The notes: generated by a model from the sequence alone, not told the origin. 41,730 bases of DNA from Pirellulales bacterium (GCA_028066245.1 JALCBR010000035.1:1-41730); one strand, 5' to 3'. Shown: positions 8,431 through 16,335, counted from the stretch's first letter. Made by a program: numbers and translations.

Positions 8431-9405
8431 GTGCATCTGGAGGTTGGCCGCACCGGCCTCAACGCTGGCGGGAGTCGCGGTCAACACTTTGACTACCGCG
8501 ACATCAGAATTGGCATCGCGAAAAAGAATGACCTGGACTCGCCGCAACCGAACCTTCGCGTGCTAGTTTCTGGCAAGGCTTGTTTGGTACATGGCGCTTG
8601 GCAGTGCTACGACTTCGTTCTCGGCCTTGTGGAGAGCCTGGGCGGGATTGTCCTGGATGAGAAGTTAAGCCGTGCGGACGCGTGCCTTGATATCGCCGGC
8701 CTGAGCGTTGTTGAATTGCAGAATGCCGTAGAGAATCGGGCATTCATCTCTCGTTCACGTAGCGTATCGACGCACAAGAATCTCGTGAATGATGTGTCGT
8801 CAAGTGTCACGGTTGGAAAAAGGCCCCTACGGCTGGTGATCTACGACAAGTTACTTGAACTGAATCGCCGTAAAGATAGCCTGTACGCTCAAACTCTAAT
8901 CCAACGTCGCTGGGGTGGCTCAATGCCAGAAGCGGCTACGCGGGTCGAGTTTCAAACATCTCGGGAAAAACTTAAAGCGTATGGAATAAGCAGCCCCGCT
9001 GACCTTCGTGAAAAGCTCGGAGCGATGTTTGCGAAGTTGGGAACGGAATGGTTCCGGATCACGTCGCAGCACGTAGAATCGCGAACTAAGAATCAATCGC
9101 GAGCGGAGACCCTACCGTTGTGGTCGGCAATCATCAAGGCTGGCGAAGTCTTCTTCGGTCTTCCGGTAGCAGATCTGCGACCAATTGACCGCCGGAAGAT
9201 CAAACCGAACCGAGCGCTGCGCTCTGGTCGGGGTTTCATCGCCTCGGCTCTCATTCAACTCGGCGTGACTTGGAAGAGTTATCCGGAGTTTCTTGACAAG
9301 GCGGCGTCAGCATTGTTGCATATCGGACTTGAGCCGGAACATTGGCTTGAAGATCAGCAGAGCTTTCTCGCCAAGACTGAACGTTCATTTGACTTTAGCT
9401 TCTAG
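8431..9405 (+). CDS. Replication initiation protein, Rep_trans-like, probably lacking its native N-terminus
   Basis: At least 324 residues. The visible body fits the Rep_trans (replication initiation factor) family of rolling-circle initiators found in small integrative elements. It has a GENVHLEVGRTGLN start, a central KLSRADACLDIAGLSV segment (the R-x-D-x-C-L-D strand of the active-site fold), LVIYDKLLELNRR and a TRVEFQTSREKLK helix. The GTG at 8431 is only the first start codon in this frame; the frame is open back to 8353 (with WLDLGENV just upstream), while the strong ribosome site at 8316 leads into a different frame. The N-terminal part is therefore probably lost or frameshifted. It is followed after 16 bp by the HTH gene and then directly by the integrase, forming a Rep-xis-int operon. 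Function as a nickase in the present state is doubtful. Confidence 0.65.
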   Translation: MHLEVGRTGLNAGGSRGQHFDYRDIRIGIAKKNDLDSPQPNLRVLVSGKACLVHGAWQCYDFVLGLVESLGGIVLDEKLSRADACLDIAGLSVVELQNAVENRAFISRSRSVSTHKNLVNDVSSSVTVGKRPLRLVIYDKLLELNRRKDSLYAQTLIQRRWGGSMPEAATRVEFQTSREKLKAYGISSPADLREKLGAMFAKLGTEWFRITSQHVESRTKNQSRAETLPLWSAIIKAGEVFFGLPVADLRPIDRRKIKPNRALRSGRGFIASALIQLGVTWKSYPEFLDKAASALLHIGLEPEHWLEDQQSFLAKTERSFDFSF

Positions 9406-9421
9406 TAGATTGGGGGCAGTT

Positions 9422-9637
9422 ATGAAGAATCAGAACACAAATCAGAAGTACGCCGCAAGGCTTCTCTTGGATGCTAGGGAAGCTGCTCAAGCGTTGAGCA
9501 TCTGCGAGCGTACGCTTCGCGGCTTGGTTGCGCGAGGTGAATTGGCGGTCGTCAGAATCGGCCGACGTTGCGTTCGCTACCCGGTGGAGGTGTTGGAGCG
9601 CTGGATCGCTCAGCAGAGCCAGAACGGAGGCGCGTAG
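9422..9637 (+). CDS. Small HTH excisionase-like protein
   Basis: A 71-residue DNA-binding protein. The core LLLDAREAAQALSICERTLR followed by ARGELAVVRIGRRCVRYPVE is a MerR-like/excisionase (HTH_17) winged helix covering nearly the whole chain. The ATG at 9422 is preceded by a GGGGGCAG purine stretch. The stop codon TAG (9635-9637) touches the ATG of the integrase at 9638 with no gap, and the Rep stop is 16 bp upstream, so the three are one transcription unit. In such elements this protein directs excision or regulates the operon. The frame is also open upstream but has no good start there. Intact as far as can be seen. Confidence 0.8.
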   Translation: MKNQNTNQKYAARLLLDAREAAQALSICERTLRGLVARGELAVVRIGRRCVRYPVEVLERWIAQQSQNGGA

Positions 9638-10884
9638 ATGGCCTCAATCGCGAAAGAACCGAATGGTACTCGCCGTATTCTGTTCAAGGCACCCGATGGC
9701 AAACGAAAGACCCTGCGGTTGGGAAAGGTGTCTCAGAAGATCGCGGAAACCTACCGCACTCATGTTGAGCACCTGGTGACTTCGCTTCGCATGAAATGGT
9801 CGGCACCTGACGAGACAATTCGCTGGCTGAGCGAATTGGACGAAACGATGCGCGACAAACTCGTTGCGGTCAGCCTTTGTCCTCGTCGAGAATCGCAGCT
9901 GCTAGGACCCTTTCTGGAGGAATACATCGCCAGCCGTAAGGACGTGAGGCCGGGCACGCTCACCGTGTTTGGTCACACGCGCCGCTGTTTGGTGACATTC
10001 TTCGGCGAAGACAAGATGCGAGAGATTCACTCAGGTTCCGCAGACGAATTCCGGTTGTCCTGATTGGTTCTGAGAAGCTCTCAGAAAATACTGTTCGCCG
10101 ACGGTGTGGCATCGCCAAACAGTTCTTCCGCGCTGCTCAACGTCGTAAGCTCATTACCGAGAATCCGTTCGCCGACCTGGTGGCCGTTGTGAAGGGCAAT
10201 CCCAGCTGCTACTACTACGTGACGCGGCAGGAAGCTGAGCAAGTGCTGGCAGCTTGTCCTGACGCTCAATGGCGTCTGCTATTCGCTTTGAGCCGCTACG
10301 GTGGCCTGCGGTGTCCATCTGAGCACCTATCATTGACCTGGGATGACATCGATTGGGACGCTGGCAAGATCCGTGTCCCAAGTCCCAAGACGAAGCATCA
10401 CGAAGGGGGTGATTGCCGGTACATTCCGATCTTCCCAGAACTGAAGCCGCATTTGGATGAGGTCTACGACCAAGCGGAGGATGGAGCCACGTTCGTTATC
10501 ACCCGCTACCGGCAGACCAACGTCAGTCTGCGGACGCAGCTCCTGCGGATCATCAAGCGGGCTGGCCTCAAGCCCTGGGCCAAGCTGTTCCAGAATCTAC
10601 GGTCCACTCGTGAGACAGAATTGTGCGAGACTTTCCCGCTACACGTCGTGACGGCTTGGATCGGGAACACGGCCAGCGTTGCTGCTAAGCACTATTTGCA
10701 GGTGACCGAAGATCATTTCAAGGCGGCGCAAAATCCGGCGCACACCATAGCGGCAAGTAACGAAACAGAGGACAACCAAAAAAGCGGAACCCTCGAAAAC
10801 ACCGAGGAATTCCGCCATGTGCCTTTATCTGCCCTTGAAGGGATGGGCGACACTGGATTCGAACCAGTGACCTCTACCGTGTGA
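9638..10884 (+). pseudogene. Tyrosine integrase of the tRNA-Val element, one frameshift, 3' end inside the tRNA
   Basis: Begins directly after the stop of the HTH gene. The first 141 codons encode the N-terminal part (EPNGTRRILFKAPDGKRKTL, then FLEEYIASRKDVRPGTLTVF). Between about 10050 and 10062 the frame shifts by loss of one base, because the continuation LIGSEKLSENTVRRRCG is in another frame, which stays open to the end. The catalytic domain follows: LSRYGGLRCPSEHLSL (first Arg), LRSTRETEL (second Arg), HVVTAWIGNT and the Tyr in AKHYLQV. Repaired length is about 415 residues, normal for planctomycete integrases. The last 14 codons (GMGDTGFEPVTSTV) are the antisense of tRNA-Val, and the TGA lies opposite the anticodon arm. 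Either this is a dead gene or a single base is missing from the assembly. Confidence 0.85.
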
Positions 10885-10917
10885 AGATAGCGCTCTAACC
10901 AACTGAGCTAGCCGCCC
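10844..10917 (-). tRNA. tRNA-Val (anticodon CAC)
   Basis: On the minus strand the acceptor GGGCGGC pairs with GTCGCCC (one G-U). The D-arm GCTC/GAGC, anticodon stem CTATC/GGTAG with loop TTCACAC (anticodon CAC, Val codon GTG) and T-arm ACTGG-TTCGAAT-CCAGT are all complete. The discriminator is A and no CCA is encoded. The 3' half overlaps the last codons of the integrase on the opposite strand, which marks this tRNA as the insertion site of the right-hand element. Confidence 0.95.
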
Positions 10918-10990
10918 TAGCGGACGCGAGGTGTCCGACGCGATACGGAGAGCAGGCGGTCCGGTTCGCCAATCCCCGCGAATGCCGAAA

Positions 10991-11019
10991 AGATAACCGG
11001 GAATTGTGGTGCGTCGCAA
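10991..11019 (-). promoter_or_regulatory. Possible promoter of tRNA-Val
   Basis: On the minus strand TTGCGA (11019-11014) and TTATCT (10996-10991) are 17 bp apart, about 70 bp before the tRNA, the same geometry as at tRNA-Ala. The boxes match the consensus only partly. Confidence 0.35.
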
Positions 11020-11193
11020 GACCTTCATGTCCTTAGAAGAACGACGACCGGACGTTTTCCGGTGGCACATATGCCCATACTACATACCTGCACAGATCAT
11101 TGTCCGGCAAGCACCGAAAACGGAAAGCGTTGCACCTAGTTGATTGATACTACCCAAAGGAGCAAAGCACCGCATGCAGAGAGCAACGTGTGA

Positions 11194-11463
11194 CTATTGA
11201 GCTGGCGGCTCAAACTTGGGAGCTGTCGCTTCTTCGCGGTCATCATCGTCAGACACGGAACTTCGCGACGGCTGCCGTGCCGCCTGCTCCATGTCTGTTT
11301 CAATTCCGGAAAGACCTGACTTGAATTGCTTGATGCCTTGCCCAACCGAACGTCCGACTTCCGGCAGCCGACGGCCAAAAAGTAGCACGGCGATGATCCC
11401 GATAATGATCATCTCCGTGGGGCCCGGCATTGAAAAAAAAGCGATGAGTGGGACGGACGACAT
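11194..11463 (-). CDS. tatA: TatA/E-type twin-arginine translocase subunit
   Basis: An 89-residue protein with the TatA plan: a short N-terminal periplasmic part, one membrane helix (MIIIGIIAVLLF), the conserved FG-x-x-LPE hinge (FGRRLPEVGRSVGQGIKQF) and an amphipathic helix, then an acidic tail. It forms the pore for export of folded proteins with twin-arginine signals. ATG 11463 is preferred over the GTG at 11472, since a GAGAG purine run lies eight bases before it. A second TatA-like gene lies upstream on the same strand (86 bp gap). TatC is not in the window. TatA and TatB cannot be told apart with certainty; the hinge favours TatA. Confidence 0.85.
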   Translation of the reverse strand: MSSVPLIAFFSMPGPTEMIIIGIIAVLLFGRRLPEVGRSVGQGIKQFKSGLSGIETDMEQAARQPSRSSVSDDDDREEATAPKFEPPAQ

Positions 11464-11549
11464 GAAAGTCACTCTCGTTCATGATGCCGACCACAGTGGC
11501 ACCACCATTGTCATCTGAGGTTCGTCAGAGCCAGACTGCCGGAAACAAG

Positions 11550-11783
11550 CTACGAATTGGCTTCCTTTTTGGACGTCTCTTCGTTGTGAATCACGGTATC
11601 CTCGTCGTCTCCGGCAAGTCCTCGTTTGAATTCCACAACTCCGCGGCCCATGGACCGCATCACGCCAGGTAACCGTGTGCCGAACAGCAACAACAGAATG
11701 CCAGCGATGATCGCCAACTCAAAAGGACCAGGCATTACGATTCCAATAAGCAACTGTTCGATCAATTGCACAGCGTTCATCAT
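11550..11783 (-). CDS. Second TatA/B-like twin-arginine translocase protein
   Basis: A 77-residue TatA-family protein. The membrane helix (FELAIIAGILLLLF) is followed by GTRLPGVMRSMGRGVVEF, the hinge and amphipathic helix, where the usual Glu after LP is replaced by Gly. A charged tail rich in Asp, Glu and Lys follows. It is the first gene of the tandem pair and may be co-transcribed with the other. The altered hinge suggests a paralogue with a different part in the complex, such as a TatB-like role, but that is inference. Two adjacent ATGs (11783, 11780) are possible starts. Confidence 0.8.
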   Translation of the reverse strand: MMNAVQLIEQLLIGIVMPGPFELAIIAGILLLLFGTRLPGVMRSMGRGVVEFKRGLAGDDEDTVIHNEETSKKEANS

Positions 11784-12079
11784 CGCAGTCCGGTCAATTG
11801 AAAAGGAATGCTCTCGAGCAAACTCTGCTGGCGCTTTAAAGCAAGTCAGGCGGCGGGAAGCTCATCCTATCTTACAGAACTAACTCTCTTACAGGTCAAT
11901 TGTACTCGCGGCCTATGCCGAGTCAAACCACGACACTCAGAGACTTAACAGTTCCCGATTGCGACAAGCCATTACGCACAAATGACTTCTGTGCGACCGA
12001 TCAAGGATATCTGGCAAGCAGTTGCGACCATCACGAGCCACCGCCCAGGGAATCATCTCCGGCAACCCAGGCGATCCTC

Positions 12080-12856
12080 CTAACCAGCAAGATCGAACAA
12101 CGCAATAGCGTTCCGGGTCGTCTGCTCAGTGAAGTCGTCCAGGGACATGCCGCGAACCTCCGCCAGCCTGGCGGCGGTATGCAACACGTTGGCTGGCTCG
12201 TTGCGTTTTCCTCTGTGGGGTTCTGGAGACAAATACGGACTGTCCGTTTCAATGAGGATTTTGTCATCTGGGATACTGGCAGCGACGGCTCTCAGGTCGT
12301 CATTCTTCTTGTACGTCACCATACCACTGAAGCTAATGTGCAGCCCCAATGATAGGCCTTCCTCAGCGATCTCTTGCGTGCTGGCAAAAGAATGCATGAT
12401 GCCTTGCAACGGTCCCCGCTCACGGGCTTCCCGCAGCATTGGCATGAGGTCAGCATCGCAGTCTCGGCTATGAATCACAATCGGCAGGCCTGTCGCCTGC
12501 ATCAACCGCAAGTGTCGATCAAAGTAATCTTGTTGGATATCGAAGGGTGTGTAATCCCAATAGCGATCTAGCCCAGTTTCGCCCAAGGCGACCGCGTCTC
12601 CCGATGCCGCCATCTGCACGACACACTCCCAGTCGCCCTGATCCGCTTGAGCTGCATAGTTGGGATGAATACCCACGGCAGCATGTATCGATGCGTGTTC
12701 TTTCGCCAGTTGAATTCCCGCAGTGCTGCTCTCGGCAGTGATTCCCACCGCAACCATACCAGCAACACCCACCTCGGCAGCTGCGGCGATCACCGCCTGT
12801 CGATCTTCGTCAAACTCTTCCTGATCGAGATGAACGTGCGTATCAAACAGTCGCAT
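12080..12856 (-). CDS. tatD: TatD-family metal-dependent deoxyribonuclease
   Basis: A 258-residue TIM-barrel hydrolase of the TatD/YcfH family. The metal ligands are all present: the N-terminal FDTHVHLD, the Glu in ALGETGLDRYW, the His in IVIHSRD, the His in GIMHSFAS and the Asp in LIETDSPYLSPE. Family members are 3'-5' exonucleases acting in DNA repair or turnover; their historical link to Tat export is genomic context rather than function. Here it is indeed upstream of two tatA-like genes on the same strand, separated by 296 bp in which I see no gene. Length and start are typical. Confidence 0.92.
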   Translation of the reverse strand: MRLFDTHVHLDQEEFDEDRQAVIAAAAEVGVAGMVAVGITAESSTAGIQLAKEHASIHAAVGIHPNYAAQADQGDWECVVQMAASGDAVALGETGLDRYWDYTPFDIQQDYFDRHLRLMQATGLPIVIHSRDCDADLMPMLREARERGPLQGIMHSFASTQEIAEEGLSLGLHISFSGMVTYKKNDDLRAVAASIPDDKILIETDSPYLSPEPHRGKRNEPANVLHTAARLAEVRGMSLDDFTEQTTRNAIALFDLAG

Positions 12857-13131
12857 AGAAGCTCATTGCGGTCTCGGATTAAGTTCCTGGTGAATGCCTG
12901 CCCACGTGACATCTTAGCAGGCGTGAAAGAGACCAACAGGCAGCTGAGAACGTCCAAACGCCGTTGCCGAGGGACCCGTCGCTTCGATAGCACGTGATCG
13001 CGGTAGAGATATGGAAATGACGCAAGGGGTTTCTTCCCACCCGGGCGTAGCAGCCAACAAGTCAATCAAAGAATGGCCGACGGCTGGGATGGCCTTGCCA
13101 CCAGGACTCGCAAAGGCTCTGCTTGTGAGTT

Positions 13132-14010
13132 ATGGCAGCTGAAGAAACCCCGATCCCAGAATCACATTCTTGCGACGCGCACGCCAAGGAACGCTCTGCT
13201 GCGCGGAATCAGGTACGGACTCCGCCACTGTTGCAGGTGCAGAACCTGCGAGTCGAGTTTTCTCGCCGCTCGACATCGATGTTTCGACGTGGCGAGAAGT
13301 TTGCCGCAGTAAATAAGGTGAGCTTCCACGTTGATTCCGGCGAAACCTTGGCACTTGTGGGCGAATCCGGGAGCGGTAAGTCCACCACAGCCCGCGCCGT
13401 GCTCAATCTCATTCGACCAGATTCCGGTTCGGTCACGCTGGATGGCGTTCGCGTTGACGGCCTATCACACACTCGAATGCGTCCCCATCGACGGAAGGTA
13501 CAGATGGTGTTTCAGGATCCGACGTCTTCTCTGAATCCGCGGATGACCGTGGCCGAAATCTTGATGGAACCGTTAAAGATATTTCGGCTGGGCGAACGCG
13601 AAAGTTGGCAAAAGGAGGCGGCGAAGCTGTTGGAGCTCGTCAGGCTCAACGCAAATGATCTTGTTCGCTGGCCGCACGAATTTTCAGGCGGACAAAAGCA
13701 GCGGATCGCCATCGCCCGAGCGTTGGCGGTTCGGCCGCAACTACTCGTTTGTGACGAGCCAACTTCATCGCTGGACGTCTCCGTGCAGGCACAAATCGTA
13801 AACTTGTTTCTCACCTTGCGCCAAGAGCTGGGACTGGCCTATCTTTTCATCACGCATGATCTCGCTCTGGCCCGACATCTCGCGCACCGCACGGCCATTA
13901 TGCGAGCTGGAGAAATTGTTGAACTTCGGTCAACCGAAGAATTGTTTGCCAGTCCTAAGCACGCGTATACCAAGGATCTACTGTCCAACGCGAAGGGCAC
14001 CCGCGGTTAA
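13132..14010 (+). CDS. Oligopeptide/dipeptide-type ABC transporter ATP-binding protein (DppF/OppF-like), solitary
   Basis: A 292-residue nucleotide-binding protein. Walker A is ALVGESGSGKSTTAR, the Q-loop is MVFQDPTSSLNPRMTV, the signature is EFSGGQKQR, Walker B is LLVCDEPTSSLDVSVQAQ, and the H-switch is FITHDLALARHLAHR. The DPTSSLNPRMTV stretch and the C-terminal ASPKHAYTKDLL are characteristic of the DppF/OppF subunit of peptide and nickel importers. Those systems normally place DppF after DppD and two permeases, but none of these is beside it; the preceding gene is TatD, reading the other way. It may energise a permease encoded elsewhere, or be the leftover of a lost operon. About 30 extra N-terminal residues of low complexity precede the ABC domain. 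Confidence 0.88.
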   Translation: MAAEETPIPESHSCDAHAKERSAARNQVRTPPLLQVQNLRVEFSRRSTSMFRRGEKFAAVNKVSFHVDSGETLALVGESGSGKSTTARAVLNLIRPDSGSVTLDGVRVDGLSHTRMRPHRRKVQMVFQDPTSSLNPRMTVAEILMEPLKIFRLGERESWQKEAAKLLELVRLNANDLVRWPHEFSGGQKQRIAIARALAVRPQLLVCDEPTSSLDVSVQAQIVNLFLTLRQELGLAYLFITHDLALARHLAHRTAIMRAGEIVELRSTEELFASPKHAYTKDLLSNAKGTRG

Positions 14011-14075
14011 ATCTTCTCACTGTGCTTCGGTCGCAAGATCGGTACGCTGCCAAGCGACTCGTTTTGTGCGCGCGC

Positions 14076-14143
14076 AAAAAAAAGGCTCCCGGAATGACGG
14101 TGTCCCAGGGGGGCAAAGGACTCCATCTACGGTTTCCGGGAGC
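14076..14143 (-). terminator. Hairpin with T8 tract, minus strand
   Basis: On the minus strand GCTCCCGGAA (14143-14134) pairs with TTCCGGGAGC (14094-14085), followed by one C and eight T (14083-14076). The loop is long (39 bases) but includes an inner GTCC/GGAC pairing. It would end leftward transcripts coming from the MurF-like gene or from any RNA inside the gap. Confidence 0.55.
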
Positions 14144-14583
14144 GATTGGAGGCAAACAGAGTTCGCCAGCGCTGCGGGGCGCTATCATGTTGTCAAAAAC
14201 GTGCGAATGCCGACGGCCGTACGGGATCGAAGTTCTCCCCCAGCTTCCGTGCCAAAGGACTTACTTCGTGGTTCGCAGAGAACTGTTGTTACGCAAAGGG
14301 AAATGCTGTCTTCATTTCGCTTTCCGTATGCCAGCCTCCTGTGCAAACCCTCCTGCACCGGCTCACGAGCCGCCTGTGCGAACATCCTTGCTCACACCTT
14401 GTTGCGACCTGTGTCACACGTGGGCGGGGAGAATATGGAAAACGCCCTACGGGGTCAATGCCGGTTGCAATCTGATTTTCGATTGTTTTCCATTCTCGCC
14501 AGCAAGGCTTTCGTTGATGCCCGTCAAAGTTACCCCACTGACGGCAAACCCTGTCCGACAAACCATCGGCATGCACTTTCAAC

Positions 14584-14624
14584 GAAAAACCGGAGACGCG
14601 ACACGTTGTGCCACGCCTCCGGTT
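14584..14624 (-). terminator. Hairpin with T tract, minus strand, after the MurF-like gene
   Basis: AACCGGAGGCG and CGTCTCCGGTT (minus strand; 14624-14614 with 14598-14588) pair at 10 of 11 positions around a 15-base loop, and the run continues as TTTT. It is a plausible intrinsic terminator about 180 bp past the MurF-like stop codon. Confidence 0.5.
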
Positions 14625-14634
14625 CTTGTTCCCC

Positions 14635-14669
14635 GAGCCACCGGGGCGGTCGAAACCGCCCCGGGGCTC
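14635..14669. repeat. 15-bp hairpin with UUCG-type loop on the minus strand
   Basis: GAGCC-A-CCGGGGCGGT (14635-14650) pairs with ACCGCCCCGGGGCTC (14655-14669), leaving a single bulged A and a four-base loop (CGAA on plus, TTCG on minus). It is the most stable dyad in the window and lies inside the gene-free region. It has no T-tract, so it is more likely an RNA fold or a stability element. Confidence 0.7.
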
Positions 14670-14804
14670 AGTCCCAAGCTTCACCGTGAAGCACTTGTAG
14701 AAGCGATTGACCCAGAAACCGCTACGACAAGCTAGTTGCTCCGACCCAGGAGGGAGGGTTGCGTGGAATTCCCGCACATTCACACGCACCGGCGAAGCTT
14801 TGCG

Positions 14805-16304
14805 CTAGACGAATGACGCCGAGGGAGTTGTGTGTCCAAACATTGGACTCTCCGACGGCAGAAATTTGGTCTCCTGTGTGATCTCAGTAACGACTTTTTC
14901 CAACCTACCAGCAGCACCGCTCTTGAAGAGCACGGTGTCGCCCGGCCTAAGTAGTCTTTGCAACGTAGCGGCGATCTCTGTGCCGCAGTCCGCGGTATCA
15001 CACGCACACTGCATTTTGTTTTCGTTCGTTGTGGAAATGACTCTTGCGGAGGTTTCACTCATGCCCGCAGTTTGTGCGGCATTGACCACGTCCTCTGCGT
15101 GCTGTCCGTTGGCCAGGAGCAAGTCCGCGCCGCCGACGCAGCAAACTTGTTCGCCAAAAACGCGGCTCAGTTTCGGGCTGTCATCATCGGTGTCGATGAT
15201 CGAGTCACAGACGACAACTTTTCGGCCGGTACCTTGCCGGTCATTTGTGGCGCCCACTTCTTGCAACATTTCCAACGCGGCGCGAAGTGAGTCTCGAACA
15301 GCATGACGCGTATCTTTGATGAACGTCATGTTGGCGTGGTGAAATACAGAACATCCCGCCGTATGGGAAGAGAAGTTGGCCAGGTTTGTAACGATTTCCA
15401 AAAAAGGGAGTTCCCACACACGAGCCACGGCGATTGCCGCCGCTGCCGCTGGCGCGTGGTGCCGGCCCCAAACGGGAATCTCAACCCTGGCCTCGTCGAC
15501 AAAGAAGGAAAGTTGTCCGCCACCACAGCGCACTTCGCGCAGTTGAATGTCGCATTCGGCTTCGCGGCCATAGGTCATGATGCGAGCAACGGATACGCAC
15601 GCATCGTCGTCCACGCGAACATTCGCCGGCATGATGACTGTGGCCTTTGGTGCAAGCGACGCCAACGTTGGTTCTGCCGACACGATCTCACGGCCAAAGC
15701 CAGCAGTCGTGGGATGCGATGTCAGTACCGCCATCGTTGGATCACACAGGCAAAGTTGCTCGTCCGTGTGACATTCGACCACGGCGGCGGCTTGATTACC
15801 CAAGTTGGCCAGCAACAGCGGCACACTCCATTGATCCTCATCAATCGACGGTTGTGCAGCCACTCGGTCGGCAGAGAACCTGACTGTGGCCAAGTGTTCG
15901 ATCATTCGCCGTGTGGTTGACTTGCCAATGGGTCCGCTTAACGCAATGACTTCGCCGACAAACTGTTGCCGTCGCCAGGCAGCAAACACGTACAAAGCGT
16001 TCGCGACATCCGGGACAACAACCTGCCAGGAGGAATGGGAGAAATCCCCTTTCCCGTCTGTGACGATTCCCTGGACAGAAGGGGTCGGTAGGTTCTTCGC
16101 ATTGGCAGAAGGATTGTGAACCTGCTGGTCTGCCATTCCAGCCAGATGCCAAATAATCGTGGCAGTATCCTCTTTAGAGCGCACGTCTTCCCCAGACGCA
16201 CAAAATACGCTTTGTCCAATTTGGGTATTTGATATTGCTAACGCGTTCGGCGCAATGAGCTGGCCGCCGATGATCTGCGCAAATTGTCCGACAGTCAAAC
16301 TCAT
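14805..16304 (-). CDS. Divergent MurF-like Mur ligase
   Basis: A 499-residue protein with Mur ligase architecture. Canonical MurF adds D-Ala-D-Ala to the UDP-MurNAc tripeptide in the cytoplasm. The P-loop is kept in altered form (ALSGPIGKSTT, about residues 121-131), and the Glu of the usual E-M-G segment is present in VVECHTDEQL. The MurF motif that reads D-x-Y-N-A-N-P-x-S in the canonical enzyme is replaced by KDTRHAVRDSLRAALEML, so the Tyr, Asn and Pro are gone while the following helix remains. The end is extended and Thr/Ser-rich. The ATG at 16304 is 31 bp after the MurE-like stop, so the two form an operon. Either it is a bona fide but highly diverged MurF of this lineage, or a paralogue with another ligase activity. 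Confidence 0.75.
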   Translation of the reverse strand: MSLTVGQFAQIIGGQLIAPNALAISNTQIGQSVFCASGEDVRSKEDTATIIWHLAGMADQQVHNPSANAKNLPTPSVQGIVTDGKGDFSHSSWQVVVPDVANALYVFAAWRRQQFVGEVIALSGPIGKSTTRRMIEHLATVRFSADRVAAQPSIDEDQWSVPLLLANLGNQAAAVVECHTDEQLCLCDPTMAVLTSHPTTAGFGREIVSAEPTLASLAPKATVIMPANVRVDDDACVSVARIMTYGREAECDIQLREVRCGGGQLSFFVDEARVEIPVWGRHHAPAAAAAIAVARVWELPFLEIVTNLANFSSHTAGCSVFHHANMTFIKDTRHAVRDSLRAALEMLQEVGATNDRQGTGRKVVVCDSIIDTDDDSPKLSRVFGEQVCCVGGADLLLANGQHAEDVVNAAQTAGMSETSARVISTTNENKMQCACDTADCGTEIAATLQRLLRPGDTVLFKSGAAGRLEKVVTEITQETKFLPSESPMFGHTTPSASFV

Positions 16305-16335
16305 GGCTCGCTGGAGGTATTAGGACAGCGGTGTT

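Larger units (their letters stand above)
14011..14804. other. 794-bp gene-free region with several strong hairpins
   Basis: No frame here resembles a known protein, though stop-free frames of 166 and 237 codons lie on opposite strands, overlapping each other. Instead the region holds stacked dyads: 14085-14143, 14588-14624, 14635-14669 and 14678-14692. At least two have T-tracts on the minus strand. It lies between the end of the rightward ABC gene and the end of the leftward MurF-like gene, so it may be a long 3' region with terminators, or it may contain an unrecognised structured RNA read leftward. I saw no tmRNA, RNase P or SRP RNA landmarks. Confidence 0.55.

Noticed and set aside
10825-11070. 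Frame on the minus strand across tRNA-Val
   Set aside because: It is the tRNA and its leader read as protein (LAQLVRALSSHGRGHWFESS is a typical tRNA translation artefact).
13011-13141. 43-codon frame ending inside the start of the ABC ATPase
   Set aside because: The overlap resembles coupling, but there is no ribosome site or family and the peptide has no similarity I recognise.
14022-14735. Open frame of 237 codons, plus strand
   Set aside because: The composition is odd (Pro, Arg and Cys rich) and it lies over the hairpin region; it is more likely a consequence of base composition.
14289-14789. Open frame of 166 codons, minus strand
   Set aside because: It has many Arg, Gly, Cys and Trp with no family pattern, it overlaps strong hairpins and a competing open frame on the plus strand, and it lacks a ribosome-binding site.
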